Below, in pieces: positions 44,651 to 52,884 of a stretch of 64,000 nt of DNA. This stretch comes from a virus. Each line of letters opens with the position of its first letter. Within the stretch, counting starts at the first letter, position 1. Under the pieces are notes generated by a model. That model saw only the letters and a program-made list of their open reading frames with translations. It did not search any database and was not told where the DNA came from. The DNA lies in IMG/VR virus record IMGVR_UViG_3300021961_000026, positions 81,016 to 145,015 of that record; one strand, written 5' to 3'. The position numbers and the translations under genes are program-made.

Positions 44651-45700
44651 ATGTCTTCAATTTTTGTACAAATAGGATCTTACCACGACTCAGAACTTGC
44701 TGAAACCATAAAGGACGTACTAGAAAAGTGTTCTGGATTTCATGATATCCATTTTGGTATTCACAATTGTTTTTATGAAGAAAATATTCTTAATGAAATT
44801 GAGTTAATAAAAAGTTTAGATAGTTTAAAAAAAACATACAAATTATCTATTTCTCATTCTAAGTTTCCGCAAAATGTAGGAGTTGGCATTAGCAGATATA
44901 TTGCAAATGAATTTTATCAAGACGAAGATTTTTATATGCAAATAGATTCTCACATGTTATTTACTTACAATTGGGATCTAATACTCATATCGTCACTAGA
45001 AAAAGCAAGTGAAGATGGAGTGGAGAAACCTCTAATAAGTTACTCTTTAAATAGTTATTTTATTGATGAAAAGAAAAGAAGATTTGTTGTAGAAGACGCT
45101 TTGAATTCTTTTTCCAATAAAAATATCAACATAAATGATCCCATATTTAAACAAAAACCAGAGATAAGTCAATATGGATTGCATCAGTTAGGTGAAAAAA
45201 CTGAGATTAATTGGGTTTTTTCTTCCGCTTTTAATTGTTCGATACCAACTATAAAATTTGAAAGTTTATTTAATTTTATTTATACTAATGGTGCGTTTCT
45301 TTTTTCTTATGGACATTTATCAAAAGTAAAACCAAATAAAAACATTCTTTACCTGGGAGACGAAGTGCTTCACTCTTCTAGGTTATACACGCATGGGTAT
45401 ACTATTTTGAGATTAAAAAATCCTTTTATAGTTTTTCATTTACATAGCACTCTACCTTCGCAAATTGATCCAAATCGTCAAACAGTTTCTTCTCCTGGTA
45501 GACGTAGTGTGCGTGAAGATCTTCAAAGTTATGTAAATAAAAAACAAGATAAAAATGAAATAACTGAAAATTTATTTGATTTTGTTTCTGAAAAAAGTAT
45601 AAATGAATTAAGAAAAATTATTGGTTTAAGAATAAAAGACGACCAATCTTTTGGCTTTGAAAGAGATTATCAAAAAATTATTGACAATTTGTTTGATTAG
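44651..45700 (+). CDS. GlcNAc-type glycosyltransferase (PF11397-like)
   Basis: 349 residues behind AAAAGGTAAATAA. IFVQIGSYHDSELAETIKD, HFGIHNCFYEENI, YQDEDFYMQIDSHMLF and NWDLILISSL match the family of GlcNAc transferases modelled on Dictyostelium Skp1 transferase; IDSHM contains the DXH-like metal site. Such enzymes occur in large viruses and bacteria. The acceptor is unknown. A strong promoter overlaps its end. Confidence 0.82.
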   Translation: MSSIFVQIGSYHDSELAETIKDVLEKCSGFHDIHFGIHNCFYEENILNEIELIKSLDSLKKTYKLSISHSKFPQNVGVGISRYIANEFYQDEDFYMQIDSHMLFTYNWDLILISSLEKASEDGVEKPLISYSLNSYFIDEKKRRFVVEDALNSFSNKNININDPIFKQKPEISQYGLHQLGEKTEINWVFSSAFNCSIPTIKFESLFNFIYTNGAFLFSYGHLSKVKPNKNILYLGDEVLHSSRLYTHGYTILRLKNPFIVFHLHSTLPSQIDPNRQTVSSPGRRSVREDLQSYVNKKQDKNEITENLFDFVSEKSINELRKIIGLRIKDDQSFGFERDYQKIIDNLFD

Positions 45701-45718
45701 AAAAAGTACGATATAATA
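45692..45718 (+). promoter_or_regulatory. Promoter with leaderless start
   Basis: TTGACA at 45692 and TATAAT at 45713 are both consensus, 15 bp apart. The ATG at 45726 lies 7 nt after the -10 box, where transcription should begin, so the mRNA would have no leader. Shine-Dalgarno-like sequence is absent. Confidence 0.75.
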
Positions 45719-45725
45719 CTTCTAT

Positions 45726-46130
45726 ATGACAGTTACAGTTTTTTTATCTGGCGCTATGGATTACGTTGGAGAGTATGCAACAAATTGGCGCAAAGAAGCT
45801 ACGTTCATGTTGACACAACGTGGTTATTCAGTGTATGATCCTACTTCAATACCTGAAGACAAAACAATGTCAGCAGAAGAAATCGCAAGAAAAAATATAT
45901 TTATGCAAGAAAGATCTGATGTTATTCTTGTAGAATATATGATAGAAGATCGCGCATATATAGGTACAGATTTTGAGTTGTCGTGGGCCAAAATTAATGG
46001 TCAACCAGCTGTAGTATTCTGTCACCCTTCATATAAAGATAGAGTTTATATGAAATATATGGCAACAAAACTTGCAGACAACCTGCAAGATGCGATAGAA
46101 TATATCGCAATTCATTATCCAACCAAATAA
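45726..46130 (+). CDS. Nucleoside 2-deoxyribosyltransferase-like protein
   Basis: 134 residues, probably translated from a leaderless mRNA. TVFLSGAMDYVG, then NWRKEATFMLTQRGYSVYDP, ERSDVILVEYM and GTDFELSWA match the nucleoside 2-deoxyribosyltransferase fold, which cleaves or swaps the base on deoxynucleosides or DNMPs. SDVILVEY and the Glu in FELSWA fit the catalytic region. It could salvage or detoxify nucleotides during phage replication. Confidence 0.75.
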   Translation: MTVTVFLSGAMDYVGEYATNWRKEATFMLTQRGYSVYDPTSIPEDKTMSAEEIARKNIFMQERSDVILVEYMIEDRAYIGTDFELSWAKINGQPAVVFCHPSYKDRVYMKYMATKLADNLQDAIEYIAIHYPTK

Positions 46131-46144
46131 TTGAAAGGACAAAA

Positions 46145-46339
46145 ATGTCAGAAAACAAGTTCAAGTACTTCACGGTTACCACAACTTCTATCGTGAAGGC
46201 AAACACGATGGCAGATGCGGAGAAGCTCGCAAAGAGCAACCGTCGCACCCTACCTGGTGTTTCAGGTGAGCTTATGTTCAGAGACGTTGATGTTGAGCGA
46301 ATTTCTGCAGTGCAGGCTCGCGAACAAATCGTTGACTGA
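46145..46339 (+). CDS. Small highly expressed protein, 64 aa
   Basis: Has a GAAAGGAC ribosome binding site and is followed at once by a strong terminator, so it ends the transcript from the 45692 promoter. Codons are markedly richer in G and C (CGC, CTC, GAG) than in neighbouring genes, typical of strong expression or different origin. The protein has beta strands (FKYFTVTTTSIVKANTM) and a helix (ADAEKLAKSNRR). Function unknown. Confidence 0.75.
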   Translation: MSENKFKYFTVTTTSIVKANTMADAEKLAKSNRRTLPGVSGELMFRDVDVERISAVQAREQIVD

Positions 46340-46359
46340 TAGTTATTATTGGTTTGAGG

Positions 46360-46391
46360 TAGCGGGGGTAAAACCCCGCTATTCTCATTTT
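46360..46391 (+). terminator. Rho-independent terminator
   Basis: An 8-bp perfect stem TAGCGGGG / CCCCGCTA around a GTAAAA loop is followed by TTCTCATTTTT. It closes the two-gene unit begun at 45692. Confidence 0.88.
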
Positions 46392-46405
46392 TAAGATTGG
46401 AATTT

Positions 46406-47116
46406 ATGAGTCAAAAAGTTATTGCTCAAATGGTCGGACGTAATGAGTCCGAAAGATTTCTGAAAGATGTTCTTGAAAGACTGTCAAAGCAGGTAGACGA
46501 AATTGTTTTTACCGATGACTGCTCAGACGATAACACCGCAGAAATTGCTGCAAATTATGCAAATGTTTACAAGACACCAAAAAGAATGTTCAATGTTCAT
46601 GAAGCTAGACTTCGCAAGTATGCATGGCTAAATTTAGAAAATCATGCCACAGAAGGCGACTGGATTATTGCTATTGACTGCGACGAAATGCTATATGATA
46701 TTGATAATATTGATGCACTGGATGTAAAATCTGTTCTTAACAAATCAGAAAAAGATGTTGTTAATGTTCGCTTTTATCACATGTGGAATCAGACTCAATA
46801 TCGAGTAGATAAATTGTGGGCACCCACAAACAGCAGTAGAATTTTTAGGTATCTAAACGGTGGAACGTTCTTTGATAGAGAGTTAGCTTGTGGATCTGAA
46901 CCCACATATGTACTTAATATGTTAAAGCAAAATAATTTTTGGGTTAACTCAGGCTTAATTATGAAGCATCTGGGCTATGTCCATGATGAAGATAAGAAGT
47001 CAAAGTATGAAAGATACTCGCAATTAGATGGTGGAAAGTTCCACAATATAAATCATATTAATTCTATCGTAGATGAAAATCCAGTCTTAATTGACTGGGG
47101 AACATTCGGTTTATAA
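46406..47116 (+). CDS. Family 2-like glycosyltransferase
   Basis: 236 residues. The start ATG 46406 was chosen over TTG 46397, which would precede it by three codons. VIAQMVGRNESERFLKDVL, then VFTDDCSDDNTAE and WIIAIDCDEML (DXD-like site) match GT-A family 2 enzymes of the short type. Acceptor unknown; forms a pair with the GT-D-like gene that follows. Confidence 0.82.
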   Translation: MSQKVIAQMVGRNESERFLKDVLERLSKQVDEIVFTDDCSDDNTAEIAANYANVYKTPKRMFNVHEARLRKYAWLNLENHATEGDWIIAIDCDEMLYDIDNIDALDVKSVLNKSEKDVVNVRFYHMWNQTQYRVDKLWAPTNSSRIFRYLNGGTFFDRELACGSEPTYVLNMLKQNNFWVNSGLIMKHLGYVHDEDKKSKYERYSQLDGGKFHNINHINSIVDENPVLIDWGTFGL

Positions 47117-47129
47117 ACTGGAGAATGCA

Positions 47130-47771
47130 ATGAAAAATGAAAAGCAAGCAATTATTGACTTAACCCTTTTGATGAATTCAAAAGAGAAATTTTCTTTTAT
47201 GAATATATCTAAGTATTCAATAGTTGCTCTAAATAAAAAGAATGAGAATTCTTTTCCCAATCACTTTGCAAAAGCTGTATTAAAAAGTATTTCTTTAGAG
47301 CATCCTAGAATTATGAAGAATTATTCTTCTGGTTTAGTGGATGACATACATAATAATAAGCATGCAAAGATAGGAATTGAAAATTCGAATAGAAGTTACA
47401 GTTCTAATTTATTTGAGCATTACTTCTTAAATGAAAAAGATATCTTTGATTATTTTTGTTCTTTTTATTTTAAGCATACTCCGACTTTAGTGGTTTCTTT
47501 CCACGATAAGAAAACAATATATAAAACTTTGAATACAAAAGTCAATGTAATTACCGTTCCATATAATAATCATTATGATAAATTGGACGATGTTTTTTCT
47601 CAGATATCAGAATTTGAAGGAGGAGTAGACTACTGTTTAATGGACTGCAGCTCCTTAGGTCTGGCACTATCTGGAAAGATATGGGAAAGACTAGATATGT
47701 CTGTTATAGATCTTGGTAAAACTATTAATTTTACCAAAACCTACAACGCATCTTCTAGAAATGAAAAGTGA
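47130..47771 (+). CDS. Possible GT-D-fold glycosyltransferase
   Basis: 213 residues; ATG follows ACTGGAGAATGCA. The N-terminal half is helical and Asn/Lys/Ser-rich. The C-terminal half (SQISEFEGGVDYCLMDCSSL, then GKIWERLDMSVIDLG) resembles the GT-D or SP_1767-like fold (a nucleotide-sugar-binding Rossmann region ending in a conserved Asp-Leu-Gly). This is a remote similarity. It overlaps the next gene by 11 nt. Confidence 0.5.
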   Translation: MKNEKQAIIDLTLLMNSKEKFSFMNISKYSIVALNKKNENSFPNHFAKAVLKSISLEHPRIMKNYSSGLVDDIHNNKHAKIGIENSNRSYSSNLFEHYFLNEKDIFDYFCSFYFKHTPTLVVSFHDKKTIYKTLNTKVNVITVPYNNHYDKLDDVFSQISEFEGGVDYCLMDCSSLGLALSGKIWERLDMSVIDLGKTINFTKTYNASSRNEK

Positions 47772-48429
47772 TAGATATCAAGAAGACGATGACGATATTG
47801 AGCTACTAGTCGATCTTCTTTTTGAGTCAAACTATTCTCTTTCCCAAATAGCAAGAGAGCTTGACTGGCCCCTAGAAAAAGTTAATAAAAAAATTAACTC
47901 ACTTGGTCTTTCTTGGATAAAGGAAAGACGAAAGAAAATGTCTAGGGGCCAATCGGCTCTTACTGCAATAATGCAAAAACTCCTGCCAGGAGAAAAAATA
48001 GTCAATGAACACCATATTGGTGACAAATTAAAGCTTGACGTATACTGCGAAAAATATAAAATAGCAGCAGAATATCATGGAAGACAACACTTCTATTACA
48101 CCAGTCGTTTCTATGATTCTAAATATGACTTTGAAGAAGCTGTTAAAAGAGATGCCAAAAAAGCTCAATGGTGCAAAGACAATAATATTGCGCTAATTGT
48201 ATTTAGATACAATGATAGCCTGACAGAACAGGCTGTATTTGATAGAATGTTAGATGCAATTAGAAGTAGTGAAATTATAGAAAACAATAAAAAGAAAAGA
48301 AGCATTACTGATTCTGAAGCTTACAAAATCAGTAAGAAAAAAAATTCTGAATATCGCAAAAAAGCCTATAGAATCTTAAAGGAAAAGAAGAAAAATAATG
48401 ACAGAAATACAGGAAATAGAGACCACTGA
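47761..48429 (+). CDS. PD-(D/E)XK endonuclease with N-terminal HTH
   Basis: 222 residues from ATG 47761 in the end of the previous gene. The N-terminus has an HTH-like stretch (NYSLSQIARELDWPLEKVN), then a Vsr/DUF559-like core: EKIVNEHHIG, KLDVYCEKYKIAAEYHGRQHF, KRDAKKAQWCKDNNIALIVF. Acidic residue, D/E-x-K-like pattern and the HGRQH motif match very-short-patch or DUF559-type nucleases. The tail is Lys-rich. It may be a repair, resolvase or homing-like nuclease. Confidence 0.72.
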   Translation: MKSDRYQEDDDDIELLVDLLFESNYSLSQIARELDWPLEKVNKKINSLGLSWIKERRKKMSRGQSALTAIMQKLLPGEKIVNEHHIGDKLKLDVYCEKYKIAAEYHGRQHFYYTSRFYDSKYDFEEAVKRDAKKAQWCKDNNIALIVFRYNDSLTEQAVFDRMLDAIRSSEIIENNKKKRSITDSEAYKISKKKNSEYRKKAYRILKEKKKNNDRNTGNRDH

Positions 48430-49858
48430 TTCACTGCCTGTAGAATATCAAATTTTTGCACTTTGCCTTAGAGTACATGGATCTATAAAGTATTTTTTTG
48501 AGAATCTGCCTGAAGAAGAAGTGGGCACGATTCATGGTGAAATAGGTATCAACGAATTTTATAAAGCTCTTCTATCTTTTTACAATGCTACCCAACTTGA
48601 AATTGTAGACCCAATAGCATTTAAATCTTGGTTAGATTCTGAGACAGATATCTATGAGGCACTTGGGGGTAATGCTGGTGTTTCTGTGATGATAGATATA
48701 TTGATGGGTCTAGAACTTTCTAATTCAGAAGCTATCACAGAGTTGGTCAAGCATAAGGCCAGAAAAAGAAGACAGATAAATTATCTGCAAGAGCTTCAGA
48801 TGATCCTTAATCAAAAGGGTCAGAAAACCCCAGAGGATGTCTTAAGAATTGAGAAGTTAACTTCTCAAATTAGAGAACTAGAAAATCAAATCCACTATAA
48901 CCCACTAGACAAGGTAACTAGTGGTTCAGATATTATAGGTAGGGTAGATTCTCTTTTGGATATACCGGACTTTTTACCTACACAATTTAAATCCCTAAAT
49001 AGGGCAATGGGATATACAGACGATGGCGGATTCTTTAGGGGAGCTGTTCATGCTGTCATTGCACCTTCTGGCAAAGGTAAGAGCACATTTGCTAAGTGTC
49101 TAGCAAATAACTGGCTAGATAACGGCTATCGAGTTTTGTACGTAAACTTTGAAGAAGCTTTGGGTCACTGGGAAAGAATATTATTTACTCAAATAATTGA
49201 ACAGAATGTATATTCAGAATCTCATAAGTGGTCTCAAGATCAAAAAGAGTCTTATATGAAGATCTTTAAAGATAAGTTATCGCAATGGGGCGATAAATTG
49301 ATGGTTAGACATGATCCAGATACACCATATTTTGAAGACCTTGAATTCTGGCTTAGAGATATCTTGGGTCACAATCAAAACCTTCCTGATGTAGTGATTA
49401 TAGATACAATCCAATCTATGTTTACCAGAGGTAAAGGTAAGGCTAGATGGGGTGAATTTGAAGAGATGATGGTTAAGCTTGAAAAACTAGCCAGAGACAT
49501 GAACTGCGTGCTCATCATTACTGCTCAGGAAAATGCTAACCGAATGAAAGAGAAAAGAGAAGTTGTACAACAATCAGACACTGGAGGATCACTTGCTATT
49601 CAACAGAAGTGTGCAGTGACAATCTTTATTACAGAGAAAAGACTAGCTACTGATGACGATACAGTTGATGAAAACATAATGCAGCTTCAAATACCAAAAA
49701 ATAGAATCACTGGATCCTCTTTTAGTTATGATCCACCTCTAGTAAAGTATGTAGACTTCAAAAAAAAATATGAAGAATATGATCCGATTACGGATGATTC
49801 TTATGACTCAAGCTCATCTTTACTAGATGATCTTCTTAATGGAAAGGATTTTCACTAA
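48398..49858 (+). CDS. DnaB-like replicative helicase
   Basis: 486 residues. The N-terminal helical domain (about 1-110) resembles DnaB N-domain. Walker A is APSGKGKST (about 226), Walker B VVIIDTIQ (about 333), followed by motif-3-like LIITAQENANR and QQSDTGGSLAIQQ. This RecA-fold 5'-3' helicase drives the replication fork with the phage DnaE and primase. It overlaps the nuclease by 32 nt and shares one base with the next gene. Confidence 0.88.
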   Translation: MTEIQEIETTDSLPVEYQIFALCLRVHGSIKYFFENLPEEEVGTIHGEIGINEFYKALLSFYNATQLEIVDPIAFKSWLDSETDIYEALGGNAGVSVMIDILMGLELSNSEAITELVKHKARKRRQINYLQELQMILNQKGQKTPEDVLRIEKLTSQIRELENQIHYNPLDKVTSGSDIIGRVDSLLDIPDFLPTQFKSLNRAMGYTDDGGFFRGAVHAVIAPSGKGKSTFAKCLANNWLDNGYRVLYVNFEEALGHWERILFTQIIEQNVYSESHKWSQDQKESYMKIFKDKLSQWGDKLMVRHDPDTPYFEDLEFWLRDILGHNQNLPDVVIIDTIQSMFTRGKGKARWGEFEEMMVKLEKLARDMNCVLIITAQENANRMKEKREVVQQSDTGGSLAIQQKCAVTIFITEKRLATDDDTVDENIMQLQIPKNRITGSSFSYDPPLVKYVDFKKKYEEYDPITDDSYDSSSSLLDDLLNGKDFH

Positions 49859-50649
49859 TGGCTTTTATATCTGTAGAAGGACTAAAAGATTTTCAATTGT
49901 GTGAAAGATTATATGATTATAGGCACATAGAAAAAATGCCAGAGAAAATATATTCTCGAGATATATATACAGAAAAATTTGAAAACACTATTAAAAATAT
50001 TGTATTTTTCTTTTTTTACAAAAAACAATCTGGCGTTATTCCCTCCTATGCATCACTGCTGAATAGATGGGAAAAGATGTGGTTTCCTAAAAACACTACA
50101 TCTTACGACATAATTACTGAGCAACATGAGTCAGTGTATGGAAATGTTGCAAGCCTTACTTCAAAAGCAGCAGCAGCACTTCTTGTTTTTTATGAAAATT
50201 ACTCTAGCAGCAATTTTATACCTATGGCCATATCTGAAGAATACATTGTTCCTAGTGGTGGGTCTTATAATATAGAAGATAAGTTTGATTTAATATTGTA
50301 TAAAGATAAAACATATTATGTCACTAAAATAATGTTTAATTATAAACAAACAAATAAAAGTCAATATGTAATTGATTTCTGTTCTATGCAAGCCGCTTAC
50401 AACAATATGAATCCATCTAAGATGTCTCAAACAAGATTTGGATACATAGACATGTTGAGTCCAAATGTTCAATTTAATGATTTTCCAATAAATACAAATG
50501 ATGTAAACTCGTTTAATTATTGGCTAGAAAAACTTCAAGGTACAAAAAAGTTTGTGCCTAAAAGAGGGTTGATACCCTATTGTAAAAAGTGTCCGTATGA
50601 TAAACCATGTTCCGAATGGAATGGATGGGATAGTGAGGTTAAAAAATGA
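49858..50649 (+). CDS. RecB/Cas4-like protein with probably degenerate PD-(D/E)XK site
   Basis: 263 residues. A Cys in LKDFQLCERLYDYR near residue 17 and the C-terminal YCKKCPYDKPC resemble the four-Cys iron-sulfur layout of AddB/Cas4 nucleases. The expected catalytic strand near residue 150 reads KFDLILYKDKTYYVTKIMF, where the usual D-Y-K-T is not visible, so nuclease activity is doubtful. A second, better conserved copy lies at 56955. It may have kept a structural or DNA-binding role. Confidence 0.68.
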   Translation: MAFISVEGLKDFQLCERLYDYRHIEKMPEKIYSRDIYTEKFENTIKNIVFFFFYKKQSGVIPSYASLLNRWEKMWFPKNTTSYDIITEQHESVYGNVASLTSKAAAALLVFYENYSSSNFIPMAISEEYIVPSGGSYNIEDKFDLILYKDKTYYVTKIMFNYKQTNKSQYVIDFCSMQAAYNNMNPSKMSQTRFGYIDMLSPNVQFNDFPINTNDVNSFNYWLEKLQGTKKFVPKRGLIPYCKKCPYDKPCSEWNGWDSEVKK

Positions 50650-51326
50650 GTAAGTCAATACTAGATGATCTTTTAATTCAGAAGAATGAATCAGTTTCTT
50701 TAAAAGAAGAAAATGATATTCTCTTTCCTTTATTGAAAGAAATTGATTTAATATCAGACGATGCCATAAAGTCTTTTGTTAGATCAGTTTTAGTTAGAGC
50801 TGATATATTTTGGAAAATACCATCAAGTTTTTCTGGAAAATACCACCCAGCAGATGAACATAACGAAGGCGGAAATGTTCTACACACAAAGAGAGTTATT
50901 AGAATAGCCATGATTATGGCAGGTTCTTATTCTCTTTCTACAGAGGAAACTGATATCGTTCTAGCAGCATGCCTACTTCATGATTTATGTAAGGGAATAC
51001 CATCAAAAGATGATGAATCTTTTCATTATGATCCGATGCATCCATATACAGTAGGAAAATTTATTTCTCATTGTCAAAATGATGATAAAAAATTTGCCAA
51101 CGAATCTCAATCATCTACACTTTTTGTTGGAGAAGAAATTGTTCAATCAATATTAAGAATAGTTAGATGTCACCTTGGTCCATGGTCACCAGTTCCAGAA
51201 ACATTTCCAATAACATACCTAGACTATATAGTGCACCTTTCTGATAATATTGCTTCTAAAATACACACAGTAATAGAAGACAGTGAACTAATTAATCCTA
51301 AATGGAGAAAAGATGGACAAGAATGA
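50646..51326 (+). CDS. HD-domain phosphohydrolase
   Basis: 226 residues; start overlaps the previous stop by 4 nt. It has HNEGGNVLHTKRVIRIA, then CLLHDLCKG (the HD pair) and later LDYIVHLSDNIASK with a further conserved Asp. This metal-dependent family hydrolyses nucleotides or cyclic dinucleotides, for example dNTPs or signalling nucleotides. Its place among replication genes suggests nucleotide-pool or anti-defence work, but the substrate is unknown. Confidence 0.82.
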   Translation: MSKSILDDLLIQKNESVSLKEENDILFPLLKEIDLISDDAIKSFVRSVLVRADIFWKIPSSFSGKYHPADEHNEGGNVLHTKRVIRIAMIMAGSYSLSTEETDIVLAACLLHDLCKGIPSKDDESFHYDPMHPYTVGKFISHCQNDDKKFANESQSSTLFVGEEIVQSILRIVRCHLGPWSPVPETFPITYLDYIVHLSDNIASKIHTVIEDSELINPKWRKDGQE

Positions 51327-51480
51327 TAGAATAGGTAGAAGACATTATCTTATCTCTAATATAGAAAAGATAATAGAAGATTCTATCTATTTTAGAACTA
51401 ATAACAAGTTCATGAATCAAGAATCAAAAGTAATTATTGGCTGCATTGAAGAAAAAGAGATCAAGAAAAAGATATTATGA
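51313..51480 (+). CDS. Small protein, 55 aa
   Basis: ATG 51313 lies in the end of the HD gene behind a GGAGAAAAG purine stretch; its TGA overlaps the primase ATG (ATGA). It is very basic and helical (DRIGRRHYLISNIEK, ending KEIKKKIL). It is too short for reliable family assignment, but the double overlap supports translation. Confidence 0.5.
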   Translation: MDKNDRIGRRHYLISNIEKIIEDSIYFRTNNKFMNQESKVIIGCIEEKEIKKKIL

Positions 51481-52679
51481 TTATCCCATTGGATACCCAA
51501 AAGTATCTAAACAAATGGCAGTTAGTAGAAACCGCCGTGTATATACCTTCTTTATCCAGAGTCATTAGGCAGAAGCAATCTGGTAACCCTAAAATTATAA
51601 GTATTTTTGATATAGCAAATTTTAGAGATGAGCATAAAAACATTGGTTTATATACATCAATTTGGCATTACGACACAGCAGATTTAGAAAGCGCTGTTCG
51701 ATTTGGTTCTCTTTACTTTGATATAGACAGCGAAGATGAACAGATATCTTTAGATCAATGCAAGAAGCTCTACAATTATTTATCCAAGTACATTCCAGAA
51801 GAGTCTATAGTCGTATACTTTACGGGTAAAAAAGGCTTTCACGTAGAGTGTGAAGCTATATGCCTGGGAATAAATCCATCAAATGCATTGCCAAAAATAT
51901 TTAGGTACATAGCTTCTAGGCTAAAGGATGAGATGAGTCTAGATTGTTTGGATTTTGCTGTTTATGACCCAAGAAGAATGTGGAGATTACCAGGATCTAG
52001 GCACCAGTCTACTGGTCTCTATAAAAATAGGATAAACAGAGAACTTTTATTTTCAGATTTGAACAAAATTAAATCCTATTGTTCTGTATTACAAGATAAT
52101 ACCGTTGATGAACCAGTATTCAATGCAAAAGCAAATGAATGGTTTAGACAATTTAATTACGACATGGAGATAGAAAAAGTTCGATCTGGAGATTTTCTAT
52201 CTTATTTTAATAAGCATGGTTCTTCTGCATTTAAGGATCTAGAAAAAACTGATAAAGTATTTACTCTTGATACTCTTCTTAAAAGTTGTAGTGGAATTAA
52301 GAATCTAGTTGATCAAGCAAAGAAAAATCATCATTTAGAACATGAGGCTAGACTTTTTCTTTGTTCGATTCTCACATACAATGAAGAGTCTATTAAGTAT
52401 CTACATAGTATACTTAGTATGTGTGATGATTATAATTTTGAAAAATCGTCAGCTCACATTAATGATTGGATTAAAAGAAGACAAATAGGAATTGGTGGAA
52501 GACCATATACCTGTGAAAGAGCTAATGCAGCAGGCGTCGGTTGTGGTGCTTGCCAGTTAGACAAAAAGAAAAAGTGGATTCAGATAGGCAATAAATACAT
52601 AGAGGGTTTAGAAGAATCGTCACCATCACCAGTTAGATTTGCGTATAAGAGCTTAAAAAAGGAACAAGAAAATGAGTAA
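51477..52679 (+). CDS. Archaeo-eukaryotic-type primase / PrimPol-like protein
   Basis: 400 residues. FGSLYFDIDSEDEQ (metal-binding Asp-x-Asp near residue 84), then YFTGKKGFHVECEA (a Ser/Thr-Gly-x-x-Gly-x-His motif) and VYDPRRMWRLPGSRHQSTGLYK match the AEP primase superfamily in phages. It would make primers for DnaE. C-terminal CERANAAGVGCGACQ could bind zinc. Its sits in the replication block next to helicase and polymerase. Confidence 0.82.
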   Translation: MIIPLDTQKYLNKWQLVETAVYIPSLSRVIRQKQSGNPKIISIFDIANFRDEHKNIGLYTSIWHYDTADLESAVRFGSLYFDIDSEDEQISLDQCKKLYNYLSKYIPEESIVVYFTGKKGFHVECEAICLGINPSNALPKIFRYIASRLKDEMSLDCLDFAVYDPRRMWRLPGSRHQSTGLYKNRINRELLFSDLNKIKSYCSVLQDNTVDEPVFNAKANEWFRQFNYDMEIEKVRSGDFLSYFNKHGSSAFKDLEKTDKVFTLDTLLKSCSGIKNLVDQAKKNHHLEHEARLFLCSILTYNEESIKYLHSILSMCDDYNFEKSSAHINDWIKRRQIGIGGRPYTCERANAAGVGCGACQLDKKKKWIQIGNKYIEGLEESSPSPVRFAYKSLKKEQENE

Positions 52680-52884
52680 AAATGTTAATGATCCTGATGA
52701 TGTTATAGGCGTCTGCACAGAATGTAAGTCTGATCAGCCGATGTCCTATATGTACAAAAGTCCATTTGCACAAGATGGAAAAGATGTTCCATGCAAGTAT
52801 TGTGGTGGAGTAGTTATGATTACATATAGAGAATCTAGAAATTCTTCGCTTGATAGCAGCGACAAGAACCGAGGAATTCAGTGA
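52672..52884 (+). CDS. Zinc-ribbon protein, 70 aa
   Basis: ATG follows AAAAAAGGAAC. Two CxxC pairs, CTECKSDQ and CKYCGGVV, separated by 26 residues form a zinc ribbon; the C-terminus is Ser/Asp-rich. Such small ribbons often bind nucleic acid or partner proteins. It overlaps the dnaE start by 4 nt. Confidence 0.7.
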   Translation: MSKNVNDPDDVIGVCTECKSDQPMSYMYKSPFAQDGKDVPCKYCGGVVMITYRESRNSSLDSSDKNRGIQ

